Counted from the stretch's first letter, positions 24,101-31,487 are shown. The stretch: 34,049 bases of DNA from Lentisphaerota bacterium (GCA_015061615.1 SUWE01000029.1:1-34049), one strand, 5' to 3'. The notes: generated by a model not told the origin, from the letters alone. A program made the numbers and translations.

Positions 24101-25422
24101 ACTCCGCTGGAATAAATCTGCCATGCGCCGTTATCGACACGATACTCATTTTTGACTGAATCATCAGCAAAATACGCAAAAACTGTAACCTTCTGATTGG
24201 TCACTGATGTAATATCAGCTTTAACTATCGGTTTATCAGGTGCGAACTTGTCAATATTACTAACCGTATAAACTGTTTCATCGGAAACATTGCCAGCCCT
24301 GTCAGATGCACGGAAACTTACTGTGCCATTGGACGTAAATACAACTCCGCCAGAATAAATCTGCCACGAGCCATTACCGATTTTGTACTCATTTTTGACT
24401 GAATCATCAGCAAAACACGCAAAAACTGTAACCTTCTGATTGGTCACTGATGTAATATCGGCAGATATCGTCGGCGCATCAGGCGAAGTGAAGTCTCCAA
24501 TAGTCAAAAGCAAAGCACCGTTATCCTGGGTCAACAAATAATCCTGTTTATTCAAACTGGCAAAGTTACCATTAACCGAAATCGCTGTGCTGCTACCGTT
24601 TTCATTAGTTATCGTCATTGAGCCTGAAATGTATGCGTCTTGAGCTAGTTTATAAGTTCCGTATTCCTGATCATCTTTTACCGTAATGGTATAGGTCGGA
24701 ACCCCGTTGATTTTAGACAAATCATTGATCATATAACCGCTTTGTGGACTCCATTCGGAAACCGAAAAATCAACTATCGCCCCTTCGCAAGCAGAAATCA
24801 AACCATATTCTGTTGTTTGCAGTGAACCTTTATGCATGCCACCGCTGGAGATGTAAATATTGCCCATGGACACTGTGGTGCTATTCGCTACGCCGCCAGA
24901 AGAGATGTACATATTGCCCCAAACAAATGTTCTGTTCGCCACGCCGCCTGAGGAAATGTACATACAGCCATGGTTCACGGTGGTGCTGTTCGCTACGCCA
25001 CCAGAGGAGATGTGCATTGAACCATAGTAATTAATGGTTGTGCAATTCGTCACGCCGCCGCTGGAGATATACATACCGCCAAAGGAAGCAACAGTAGTAC
25101 CGTTCGCTACGCCGCCTGAGGAGATGTACATATCGCCATAATCTTTTAAGATAGTGTTGTTTGCCACACCACCATCGGAAATGTACATTTTGCCATGGTT
25201 CACGGTGGTGCTGTCCGCAAAACCGCCAGAGGAGATGAACATATAGCCCAAGCCATTAACAGTGGTGCTGTTCGCCACCCCCCCGTAATAGATGTACATG
25301 TAGCCCCAAGAATCAACGGTCGTGTAGTTCGCCACACCGCCCGAGGAGATGGACATGGAGTCGAAGTATAATAGAGTCAAGCCGCTCCTGACCATGCCGC
25401 TGTATATATGATATTCTGCCAT
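21169..25422 (-). CDS. Giant AIDA/Ig-like/FG-GAP repeat protein, probable surface or secreted adhesin
   Basis: The 1417-residue protein has a mosaic layout. Residues about 26-191: nine units of 17-19 residues beginning S-S-G-G-V-A-N-x-T-T-V, an AIDA-type beta-helix pattern. About 314-550: three Ig-like repeats with V-T-N-Q-K-V-T-V and G-N-V-S-D-E-T-V-Y-T-V; the first two nearly identical. About 555-1050: further AIDA-like units (G-G-x-A-x-x-T-x-V). About 1125-1417: FG-GAP/VCBS-type repeats with D-F-N-G-D-G-x-D-D and D-L-D-G-N-G-x-D-D calcium-loop motifs. No N-terminal signal peptide or C-terminal barrel is visible. Proteins with this start and layout are familiar from Victivallis-like genomes. 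It may use type I or another signal-less export route; export is inference. Confidence 0.85.
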   Translation of the reverse strand: MAEYHIYSGMVRSGLTLLYFDSMSISSGGVANYTTVDSWGYMYIYYGGVANSTTVNGLGYMFISSGGFADSTTVNHGKMYISDGGVANNTILKDYGDMYISSGGVANGTTVASFGGMYISSGGVTNCTTINYYGSMHISSGGVANSTTVNHGCMYISSGGVANRTFVWGNMYISSGGVANSTTVSMGNIYISSGGMHKGSLQTTEYGLISACEGAIVDFSVSEWSPQSGYMINDLSKINGVPTYTITVKDDQEYGTYKLAQDAYISGSMTITNENGSSTAISVNGNFASLNKQDYLLTQDNGALLLTIGDFTSPDAPTISADITSVTNQKVTVFACFADDSVKNEYKIGNGSWQIYSGGVVFTSNGTVSFRASDRAGNVSDETVYTVSNIDKFAPDKPIVKADITSVTNQKVTVFAYFADDSVKNEYRVDNGAWQIYSSGVVFTSNGTVSFRASDEAGNVSDETVYTVSNIDKLAPDKPIVKANITFQTNQDITVSAYFCSDSAQCQYSLDNRNWYTYPSDGVVMHNNGTVYFRSIDAAGNISQVASYDVKNILRGEVEIFSSGTLVSVGKIITGAEIAAGRNDSMYISASGIASNTQVHSGGKVINEGVVSGLYASNGATLSGNGLWVLTSDTKIASGVAGQTRDQQFVSSRTFTGFSSFVVDSGFNWLVSSAFEMKETLISSGGKLMLDSGASATKTSNFGSLTLGNYVNVRSTINSGVINVNSGALLVLNENMAYGYENVYKGGRSWRTVNYGMQNIYSGGIATTATVLRGGTQNIYSGGLTSNTEVSSGGVQHIRGGRADMTQLLPGGRQFVSSNCLAWSTFVNRGSQHISSGGTANYTSVSHGSQYISVGGKASNTTLYGELKQYSSSITSSFNYTGDYVYWYNSGGSRVMVSKGWTDSVTSSTPIYWFGYTASQSVLSGAKANNTILSSGAIQTVSNGGSASKTTVGASAFQYVLSGGEIFDTVVTSGGIVTVEYDGYGENINVLSGGAIGVHGIVWDLAIDKDADFYFHMGEAVFGGYLDCYITPKSIDAISEIISFSDDLDTLYLRMDYDTDYKGSYTLSEMLPWGFDTEIIIGDFQGEYGKLTVNGNTLIRHGVEFKLTEKNNKLILTVSNDYVEPDFNSDLDGNGLADVILVHTKQGYSGAWLTTGDKSVIKWGNLSDIKDDVRLLGTGRLYGTENDGQDIFFADSKSVGAWNVVDGKVTGYKSVMSINSTSNVLGLGDFNGDGATDILLRSTNGDLGYFGTDGTGWHYLKGLGKEWSVAAVGDLDGNGTDDVIVRHDAGFTGAYMIDTNGKITWSNLDTLKSDMTIVGTGDFNGDGVDDVLLQNKSNGWVGAWLVEDGRVDSFIGICKNENAIEQIADFNGDGIDDLRIRAGSDIGVLYVNGADDTTWQYFQSVGKEWDTSFALLS
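23974..24459 (-). repeat. Tandem 243-bp repeat pair coding Ig-like domains
   Basis: Two copies of about 243 bp (81 codons), near 23974-24216 and 24217-24459, differ at few positions. A third, diverged copy lies to the left at about 23780-23973. The near-identity of the two suggests recent duplication or gene conversion inside the gene. Confidence 0.8.
24849..25347 (-). repeat. Tandem 51-57-bp repeats coding AIDA-type units
   Basis: About nine units each include the codons for S-S-G-G-[V/F]-A-[N/D]-x-T-[T/I]-V and a M-Y-I/M-H-I end. Lengths of 17, 18 and 19 codons alternate, and several units share long identical stretches, so copy number may vary between strains. Confidence 0.8.
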
Positions 25423-25459
25423 TGCAACTGCCTTTTATGATATGATAAACTTTACAAAA

Positions 25460-25481
25460 ATTATATACTTTCGTATATAAT
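25460..25481. promoter_or_regulatory. Operator-like inverted repeat upstream of the giant repeat protein
   Basis: ATTATATAC, tttc, GTATATAAT: a perfect 9-bp inverted repeat with a 4-nt centre. It overlaps the -10 region and the expected start point of the promoter at 25479-25507, in front of the 1417-aa gene. No other gene reads from this space, so it is a candidate regulator site or transcript-start hairpin. Confidence 0.5.
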
Positions 25482-25507
25482 TTAGCACTTGCGATAAATT
25501 TTGTCAA
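25479..25507 (-). promoter_or_regulatory. Promoter of the giant repeat protein gene
   Basis: On the minus strand TTGACA (plus 25502-25507), 17 nt, TAAATT (25479-25484). The -35 is consensus. The leader to the ATG is about 50 nt and ends in an AAAAGG ribosome site. Confidence 0.6.
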
Positions 25508-25515
25508 ATCGGATG

Positions 25516-25557
25516 CAAAAAAAAGTGCTGCAAAACGCATTTGTGCTTGCAGCACTT
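25516..25557 (-). terminator. Terminator of the pyrF-der operon
   Basis: On the minus strand AAGTGCTGCAA (plus 25547-25557) pairs perfectly with TTGCAGCACTT (25523-25533) across a 13-nt loop, followed by seven T (25516-25522). It stands 13 nt after the der stop. Confidence 0.85.
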
Positions 25558-25569
25558 GAAATAACGGGG

Positions 25570-26967
25570 TTATCCCTGCTGTTTACGGCGGATGCTTTCC
25601 ACTTTTTTGGGACGGGCAACAGCTTCAATATCCAGCGGAATACCTTCAAGAGGGAAACTTTCGCGGATGCGTTTTTTCAAAAACGCCAGATAGTTACCTG
25701 CGGCGGACTCCACACGGTTGACAAACAATTTGATTTTGACAGGACGGACTCCGGCAAGCGAAGCATAAAAAAGTTTCAACGGAACCCCTTTGATCACCGG
25801 CGGCGGAGTATCCTCAAAAGCCTTTGTCAGCACGCGGTTAAGCAAACCGGTGGTGATTTCGGTTTTCAGATTCTCATTGACCAATGCAAGAGCCTCTTCA
25901 AGTTTATCCAGATTCTGCCGCTCTTTGGCACTGATAAATGCCGCAGGAGCAAAACTCAAGCCGGGCAATGTCTTATGCAGTTCCTTGATAAGCGCCTCTT
26001 TTTTATCATCACACAAATCGCATTTGTTGGCGACAATGATGCACGATCTTCCGGATTGTTCGATCAATGCAGCAATTTTCCGATCCTGTGCAGTGACCTT
26101 GTTGAATCCCGCCTCAAGCACCATTATCACCACATCAGCGCGGTCGATGGCACTCTTTGCACGCATGATGCTGAACATTTCCACGACATTGTCAACTTTT
26201 CCGGTCTTCCGCAGTCCGGCAGTATCAACAAGCTGAACAGGAATCTCTTTACCATCTTTATCATGAATGGCAAATTCGATTTTTACCGCATCCCGGGTAG
26301 TTCCGGCGATAGGACTGGTCATCAGACGTTCTTCACCGATCAGCGCATTCACCAGACTGGATTTACCGACATTCGGACGTCCGACAATAGCGATATTCAA
26401 TCCGCTTTTCTTTGCTGCCTGAGCAACGGAAACATAACGGCACTTTTTCAGCGCAGCCTGAATAAGAGCATTGATTCCACCTTTGTGAGTACAACAAATC
26501 GGGTAGACATTGCCGAATCCCAACTGAGAAAACTCGGAAGCATAATCCTTCCACTGATCGTTGTCGCACTTATTAGCGGCAAGAAAAACAGGCTTATTCA
26601 ACTGACGGACCCGGCGGGCGACATCAATATCAAGCGGAGTCAATCCGCTTTGACTGTCACATACCATGATAAGGGCATCAGCTGTTTCCATTGCATACTG
26701 CGCCTGCTCGGTGATTCCGACATCCCAGAAATCGACATTTTTTTCAGTATCATCAAGGGTATTCAAACCGCCTGTATCAACAAGAGTGAACATTTGCCCC
26801 TGAAAACGCACATCGCAACTGACCCGGTCGCGGGTAACTCCGCTCATTTCATGCACGATAGCCAACTTCCTGCCGACTACTGCATTGAATAAGCTGGACT
26901 TACCGACATTCGGCCGTCCGACGATGGCAATCACAGGCAATTCATTGCTGAAATTATCTTCGCTCAT
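25570..26967 (-). CDS. der: Ribosome-assembly GTPase Der (EngA)
   Basis: Two tandem GTPase domains are plain: a first P-loop G-R-P-N-V-G-K-S near residue 17, and a second identical one near 197, each followed by G3 D-T-[G/A]-G and an N-K-C-D G4 motif. A C-terminal KH-like domain (about 345-450) completes the Der layout. Der helps mature the 50S subunit. The ATG at 26967 (M-S-E-D-N-F) gives 465 residues. A GTG three codons upstream (26976) overlaps the pyrF stop by 4 nt as GTGA and could be the true start, giving 468 residues. Cotranscribed with pyrF. Confidence 0.94.
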   Translation of the reverse strand: MSEDNFSNELPVIAIVGRPNVGKSSLFNAVVGRKLAIVHEMSGVTRDRVSCDVRFQGQMFTLVDTGGLNTLDDTEKNVDFWDVGITEQAQYAMETADALIMVCDSQSGLTPLDIDVARRVRQLNKPVFLAANKCDNDQWKDYASEFSQLGFGNVYPICCTHKGGINALIQAALKKCRYVSVAQAAKKSGLNIAIVGRPNVGKSSLVNALIGEERLMTSPIAGTTRDAVKIEFAIHDKDGKEIPVQLVDTAGLRKTGKVDNVVEMFSIMRAKSAIDRADVVIMVLEAGFNKVTAQDRKIAALIEQSGRSCIIVANKCDLCDDKKEALIKELHKTLPGLSFAPAAFISAKERQNLDKLEEALALVNENLKTEITTGLLNRVLTKAFEDTPPPVIKGVPLKLFYASLAGVRPVKIKLFVNRVESAAGNYLAFLKKRIRESFPLEGIPLDIEAVARPKKVESIRRKQQG

Positions 26968-26972
26968 GTTTT

Positions 26973-27785
26973 TCACCGGAAAGAGTTGATCTGATCACGC
27001 AGTTCCAATGCCGCTTTGCCGGCTGCTTCTGCATAGTCTTCGCCTTTTGAAGCGTAAATGATTCCGCGGGATGAGTTGACAATGATTCCGCATTTATCGG
27101 CAGTACAACCGAATTTCACTACTTTTTCAACATCCCCGCCCTGAGCGCCGACACCGGGAACAAGGAACGGCATTTCCGGACAAAGTTCACGGAGTGTTTT
27201 AAGTTCTTCCGGATAAGTCGCACCGACAACCAGTGCCGCATTCTTTGCTTCATTCCATTTGTCACGCACCAGAAGCGCGACATGTTCATACACCGGTCTG
27301 CCGTCGGCGACAAGATTCTGCAGATCCCCTGAAAATTTATTGGAAGTACGACAGAGGATAATAACACCTTTGTCTTTATATTCCAAAAACGGCTGAACTG
27401 CATCAAATCCCATGTATGGATTGACCGTGACCGCATCAGCCTGATAACGTTCAAACGCTTCTTTTGCATAATATTCTGCTGTGGAACCGATGTCACCGCG
27501 TTTTACATCAAGGATTACGGGGACTTCAGGAGCAACCTTCTTGATATAAAGAATGCTTGCTTTCAGCGCTTCATCACAATCCTGTCCGGCATAATAAGCA
27601 GCCTGCGGTTTGTAAGCACAGACATAATCCTTTGTCTTATCTACAATGCGGCAGTTAAATTCATAAATCGCATCTTCACGGTTGCGGATGCACTCCGGCA
27701 GTTTGCCGATAGCGGGGTCAAGTCCAACGCAGACCAGAGAGTTGTTTTTCTTCATCGCGTTGGCAAGTTTTTCCATAAAAGTCAT
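26973..27785 (-). CDS. pyrF: Orotidine 5'-phosphate decarboxylase
   Basis: From the ATG at 27785, which has AAGGAG upstream, the product is 270 residues. It shows the OMP decarboxylase active-site motif D-V-K-R-G-D-I (catalytic Asp-Lys-Asp) and V-T-V-N-P-Y-M-G, typical of the longer type 2 PyrF. It makes UMP from OMP, the last step of pyrimidine synthesis. A frame start at 27824 lies inside the promoter and is rejected. It forms an operon with der. Confidence 0.93.
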   Translation of the reverse strand: MTFMEKLANAMKKNNSLVCVGLDPAIGKLPECIRNREDAIYEFNCRIVDKTKDYVCAYKPQAAYYAGQDCDEALKASILYIKKVAPEVPVILDVKRGDIGSTAEYYAKEAFERYQADAVTVNPYMGFDAVQPFLEYKDKGVIILCRTSNKFSGDLQNLVADGRPVYEHVALLVRDKWNEAKNAALVVGATYPEELKTLRELCPEMPFLVPGVGAQGGDVEKVVKFGCTADKCGIIVNSSRGIIYASKGEDYAEAAGKAALELRDQINSFR

Positions 27786-27830
27786 GGTTAATGTCTCCTT
27801 AATACACAAGTTAAAGTTATACACCGGCTT

Positions 27831-27859
27831 AATATATACGGTAAAGAGGGATTTTTCAA
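27831..27859 (-). promoter_or_regulatory. Promoter of the pyrF-der operon
   Basis: On the minus strand TTGAAA (plus 27854-27859), 17 nt, TATATT (27831-27836), about 45 nt before pyrF. The -35 overlaps the last codon and stop of the upstream yibE/F-like gene. Confidence 0.7.
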
Positions 27860-29007
27860 GGTTGAGCAGACTTTTTACTGCTGAAAATCACTCCGCTGGC
27901 TACTGCCGTAAGAGGAGCAACCAGCACAAGAGAAAAACTGCCGATCATTGTTTTTACGATTTCAGCAGCAACAAGTGGATGATTTATAACATCCACCCAA
28001 TCAGTCCCCTGTACCGCAAACATCATCAACAATGTCAAAAAGCCGCCTGAATACGCCAATAAAAGCGTTGTGGTCATCGTACCGACCACACTTCGGCCCA
28101 CACGAAATCCCGACGAGGTTATTTCCCTTGCAGAAAGCCCTGGAGAAAAGCGAACCAGCTCTTCTGCGGCAGCTGCAATATCCATTGCCAGATCCATGAC
28201 AGCTCCTGAACAGCTCAAAATCAATGCTCCGATAAAAATATCTGCCAGATCAAGGTTTTCATAACCATTGTAAAGCAGAGTCTGGACAAAAGGCATTGAT
28301 GCGCCATTGATATGAAGCAGTTTTCCAAAAAGATGTGCCATCAGTAACCCTGAAAAAACTCCGCTCCCTGCCCCGATCAATGCTGCCAATGCTTTTCTTG
28401 TAACCCCAGCTACCAGCAGAATTATCACCGCTGTCAAAATAATTACACTGGCAAAAATAGTCCACGCTGCAGGTACACCTGCAATCAGAAAAGGTATTAC
28501 AAGCTTAAAAATCACCAGACAACTGAATACAAAACTGAAAAGAGCTTTGATCCCTGTCCACTTTCCAAAAATAATCAATAACAGACAAAATCCGCCGAAC
28601 AACACAAAGCTCCAGATAGAACGGTCATAATTTCCTGCTGTCAACACTGTTTTTTTCGGGATTATTTCAGCACCTGAACTGATAATCACCCTGATTCGGT
28701 TGCCTTGGACAAATAATTTGTCAAGTTCAGGCGAAGCACGAAGTTCATTAACTGCGGGAAAAATCTTGCCCGCAAATTCTCCAGATAAAATTTCTACAGT
28801 AAGATATTGTGAGCCATACCATAACAATCCATGCTTGATCAAAGCTGAATTATCTGTATGCACAACTTTTGCCGCCAGCGTATAACCTCCGGGAGAAGCC
28901 AATTTTTTTGCTGGCGGCAAGAACCACAGCACCACGCAGAAGAGCGATGTGATCAGCAGAAAAATCAACTCTTTGCGGTTGGATTTTTGCCAAAAGCTTT
29001 TTATCAT
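27856..29007 (-). CDS. YibE/F-family membrane protein
   Basis: The 383-residue protein has a first helix (about residues 12-32), an extracytoplasmic beta-rich region (about 40-125), then some seven to eight membrane helices. The core motif G-A-L-I-L-S-C-S-G-A-V-M-D-L-A-M-D-I-A-A near residues 255-275 and G-R-S-V-V-G-T-M-T-T-T near 305 match YibE/F proteins, conserved but of unknown function (transport has been suggested). It starts 3 nt after the alkaline phosphatase stop, so both are read together and may share a role linked to phosphate or an exported substrate. No terminator is visible before pyrF. Confidence 0.82.
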   Translation of the reverse strand: MIKSFWQKSNRKELIFLLITSLFCVVLWFLPPAKKLASPGGYTLAAKVVHTDNSALIKHGLLWYGSQYLTVEILSGEFAGKIFPAVNELRASPELDKLFVQGNRIRVIISSGAEIIPKKTVLTAGNYDRSIWSFVLFGGFCLLLIIFGKWTGIKALFSFVFSCLVIFKLVIPFLIAGVPAAWTIFASVIILTAVIILLVAGVTRKALAALIGAGSGVFSGLLMAHLFGKLLHINGASMPFVQTLLYNGYENLDLADIFIGALILSCSGAVMDLAMDIAAAAEELVRFSPGLSAREITSSGFRVGRSVVGTMTTTLLLAYSGGFLTLLMMFAVQGTDWVDVINHPLVAAEIVKTMIGSFSLVLVAPLTAVASGVIFSSKKSAQP

Positions 29008-29010
29008 TAT

Positions 29011-30333
29011 TTACAGCAGATTTTTCAGTTTACGGGAAATATCGGTATTTTCAATGAGTCCGATAAAATTTTCTGCTCCGCAACCGATACTGGTGGTCAA
29101 AACTGGCAGTGCCGTATGATTGCCGCTGTTCCAGCCGATACCGGCTTTTTTGTTCACAATAACCCGCATAACATTATGCATTTTTTTATCAGCAAAACCT
29201 TTTTTTATCTGCTCTAACTCCTGAGCGGTGACTGTCATAGGATCTTTTGGATCAGCATCAAATTTCAAACCGAATTTTTCGGTAATAATTGTCTTGGCGT
29301 CTTCAAAAGAAAAATCGCTCTTGACTTTTTTTGCATTGGAAAAATGTGAAGCAAAGCTGCCAATGGAACATTTCTGACCTGCAACAACATTCAAATTCAT
29401 ATTGTAACCACTGCCTGCGAACCCCATGGTCATAGCTCCAGTTTCATGATCACCAGTTACAACTATCAAAGTATCTTCAGGATGCTTTTTGTAAAATTCA
29501 AAAGCTGTTTTTACAGCTTCATCCAAAGCCAGAACATCCCGCAAATTGGCTGCGGCTTCATTTGCGTGACCAGCCCAGTCAATAGCACCGCCTTCGACCA
29601 TTATAAAAAATCCATTGGGATTATCAAGCACATTAATTGCTTTGCCAACGATTTCTGCAAGTTGGATATCATTTTTTTCTGTATCAATAGAGTAAGGCAT
29701 ATTGTCGGATTTGCTTCCAGCCAGAGCGATTATTTTGCTGCCGGGAACGAGTGCGGAAATCTCTTTTTTGCCAATAGCAACCTTGTAACCTGCTTTTTCA
29801 GCCAGAGAATAGATATTTTCTTTATTTTTTTCGTTATACCGCAAAATACCGCCGCCGCCGAAAAAGTCAAAGTTTGAGGCTATCAAATCAAGTGCAATGT
29901 TATAATAATCAGCCCGATTGCTGCGATGAGCATAAAAACCGGCAGGAGTGGCATGGTTCAAATTTACGGTGGTGATAATACCGACTTTTTTGCCTTTATC
30001 ACGGGCAGCTTCAGCAACGCTCTGGAGTTTTTTTCCAGAAGGCGACACACCGACCATGTGGTTATTGGTTTTTTCTCCGCAAGCAATTGCCGTTGCGGCA
30101 GCAGCACTGTCAGTAATCAACGCATTTGCAGAACTGGTTCTGGTGGTGGCATGAAAAGGAAAATGATTCATCAGCAAATCCCCTCTGCCGATTTTGCGTG
30201 AAAACTCTTCAGAAATCATGCGCTGGGGCATTGCCATACCGTCTCCGATGAACAAAAAGATATACTTTGGTTCTTTTCCATGCAGAACTATGGCGACTGT
30301 AAATAAAACGAACAGGACAAAAATTTTTTTCAT
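29011..30333 (-). CDS. Alkaline phosphatase, exported
   Basis: The ATG at 30333 follows an AAAGGG site; a longer frame begins with TTG three codons earlier and is not preferred. Product 440 residues. Residues 1-19 form a signal peptide. The active site T-D-S-A-A-A-A-T-A has the phosphorylated Ser76, with Asp31 in F-I-G-D-G as metal ligand, H-A-T-P-A and V-V-T-G-D-H-E-T-G later, and a C-terminal N-H-T-A-L-P-V near residue 408. This is the alkaline phosphatase superfamily with two zinc and a magnesium site; length is normal for PhoA-type enzymes. It hydrolyses phosphomonoesters in the periplasm. It leads a two-gene operon. Confidence 0.92.
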   Translation of the reverse strand: MKKIFVLFVLFTVAIVLHGKEPKYIFLFIGDGMAMPQRMISEEFSRKIGRGDLLMNHFPFHATTRTSSANALITDSAAAATAIACGEKTNNHMVGVSPSGKKLQSVAEAARDKGKKVGIITTVNLNHATPAGFYAHRSNRADYYNIALDLIASNFDFFGGGGILRYNEKNKENIYSLAEKAGYKVAIGKKEISALVPGSKIIALAGSKSDNMPYSIDTEKNDIQLAEIVGKAINVLDNPNGFFIMVEGGAIDWAGHANEAAANLRDVLALDEAVKTAFEFYKKHPEDTLIVVTGDHETGAMTMGFAGSGYNMNLNVVAGQKCSIGSFASHFSNAKKVKSDFSFEDAKTIITEKFGLKFDADPKDPMTVTAQELEQIKKGFADKKMHNVMRVIVNKKAGIGWNSGNHTALPVLTTSIGCGAENFIGLIENTDISRKLKNLL

Positions 30334-30366
30334 ACTATCCAACCCTTTCTGTTAGTATTTGGCGGT

Positions 30367-30395
30367 AATATACACCCCGAAAGAAATATTTTCAA
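30367..30395 (-). promoter_or_regulatory. Promoter of the alkaline phosphatase operon
   Basis: On the minus strand TTGAAA (plus 30390-30395), 17 nt, TATATT (30367-30372), with about a 30-nt leader. No Pho-box-like direct repeats are evident. Confidence 0.65.
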
Positions 30396-30494
30396 ACAAA
30401 AAAACGGCTTCTGGACAGGAAATATATTAAATGTCAATATTGTCAACTTTTGCTGTCAGCGGCAAAATAAATCAAAAAAAAGCATTTTTTCTGC

Positions 30495-30523
30495 TTGACA
30501 AGCTCCGTCTGTCGGATTATATT
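30495..30523 (+). promoter_or_regulatory. Strong promoter of tRNA-Gly
   Basis: TTGACA (30495-30500), 17 nt, TATATT (30518-30523), 11 nt before the tRNA. Perfect -35 and ideal spacing fit a strong stable-RNA promoter. Confidence 0.8.
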
Positions 30524-30534
30524 AGAATCCAGTT

Positions 30535-30608
30535 GCGGGTGTAGCAAAACGGTTATGCTCCAGCTTCCCAAGCTGGCGACGCCGGTTCGACTCCGGTCAC
30601 CCGCTCCA
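30535..30608 (+). tRNA. tRNA-Gly(CCC)
   Basis: Acceptor GCGGGTG (30535-30541) pairs with CACCCGC (30598-30604). The discriminator is T, usual for Gly, and CCA is encoded (30606-30608). The anticodon stem CCAGC/GCTGG encloses TTCCCAA with anticodon CCC at 30567-30569; the T arm has the GTTCGACT loop. It reads GGG codons. No terminator follows: the next gene starts 31 nt downstream. Confidence 0.95.
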
Positions 30609-30633
30609 TTTTTTGAAAAAATCTGAAATGGAG
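30604..30633 (+). promoter_or_regulatory. Complementarity between the tRNA 3' end and the lipoprotein ribosome site
   Basis: CTCCATTT (30604-30611), which includes the tRNA discriminator and CCA, pairs exactly with AAATGGAG (30626-30633), which contains the GGAG ribosome site of the gene at 30639. In an unprocessed transcript this would cover the site; after cleavage of the tRNA it would be free. Function is inference. Confidence 0.35.
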
Positions 30634-30638
30634 TAAAA

Positions 30639-31028
30639 ATGAAAAAACTGCTTCTTGCCGCTTGCATCTCAAGTTTTGCACTTTGTTTTTCCGGATGTTT
30701 TTCTGTTGACAAACTTCCATCAGAGGATATTGAGGTATTGGATAAGTATGCTGATACTATTGCGATCCTCCGCAATGAAAAACTGTTGCCCAATTCAAAA
30801 GAAAAATATGATGCGGCACGTTACCTTGTACGTCATGTTGATTTGCATTTTACCCGTGAAACAAAAACTATCAACGATCTTTTCTACCACCGCGATGCAA
30901 TGATCGACGGTCTGCACACAGAAACTCCGGTATTCACGTTTCGTTATCAATACCGTGACAATCAAATCAGTATCCGTTTCTTCACTTGCCGCATGTTCGT
31001 CACAAGAGTTGAAATCTCTGAAAAATGA
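30639..31028 (+). CDS. Small putative lipoprotein
   Basis: The 129-residue protein has a lipoprotein signal peptide (lipobox C-F-S-G-C, Cys at residue 20). The mature part is about 109 residues, mixed alpha and beta, with S-E-D-I-E-V-L-D-K-Y-A-D and a C-terminal Arg/Phe/Tyr-rich strand region. No family is recognised. It is read from the tRNA-Gly transcript or a promoter I cannot see, and its stop overlaps the tadA start by 4 nt (ATGA), so the two are coupled. The tRNA, lipoprotein and deaminase order is unusual. Confidence 0.8.
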   Translation: MKKLLLAACISSFALCFSGCFSVDKLPSEDIEVLDKYADTIAILRNEKLLPNSKEKYDAARYLVRHVDLHFTRETKTINDLFYHRDAMIDGLHTETPVFTFRYQYRDNQISIRFFTCRMFVTRVEISEK

Positions 31029-31480
31029 GTGACGATTTTTTTATGGCAGAGGCACTGAAAGAAGCCGCTGCTGCTGCTGCTGCCGGAGAAGTCCCCATCG
31101 GTGCCGTTGCCGTAAAAGACGGAGTGATTTGCGCCCGCGCCCGCAACCGGGTGGAAGAACTGCATACCGTCGCCGCCCACGCAGAGTTTCTTTTGCTTCA
31201 TGAAGTGGAAAAACTGACCGGTGACTGGCGCATGAACGACTTCACATTTTATGTTACCAAAGAGCCCTGCCCCATGTGTGCCGGAATGCTTATAAACGCC
31301 AGAGTCAAACGGGTGGTTTACGGGGTGAGTGATCCGGCATCAGGAGGAATGGGGGGAGCGTTTGATCTCAACCAAATCCCCGGTCTGCTCTGGCACTGTG
31401 AATGTACTTCCGGAGTAATGGCTGATGAGGCGTTGACTCTTATCCGTGATTTTTTCCGCAAACGCCGTATGGCAAAGTGA
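31025..31480 (+). CDS. tadA: tRNA-specific adenosine deaminase
   Basis: The 151-residue protein carries the deaminase zinc motif H-A-E (His52, catalytic Glu54) and P-C-P-M-C (Cys82, Cys85), with the surrounding E-V-P-I-G-A-V and K-E-P-C-P-M-C-A-G-M as in TadA, which converts A34 to inosine in tRNA-Arg(ACG). Length is right for TadA. The start overlaps the lipoprotein stop. A run of seven Ala codons, mostly GCTGCT, lies at residues 14-20. A related guanine or other nucleoside deaminase is possible but less likely. Confidence 0.86.
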   Translation: MSDDFFMAEALKEAAAAAAAGEVPIGAVAVKDGVICARARNRVEELHTVAAHAEFLLLHEVEKLTGDWRMNDFTFYVTKEPCPMCAGMLINARVKRVVYGVSDPASGGMGGAFDLNQIPGLLWHCECTSGVMADEALTLIRDFFRKRRMAK

Positions 31481-31487
31481 AAATTAT

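Noticed and set aside
25501-26892. 463-codon plus-strand frame
   Set aside because: Antisense shadow of der, which has both GTPase domains intact.
31064-31085. GCT repeats in tadA as a phase-variable tract
   Set aside because: Changes of three bases only add or remove Ala and cannot switch the frame.
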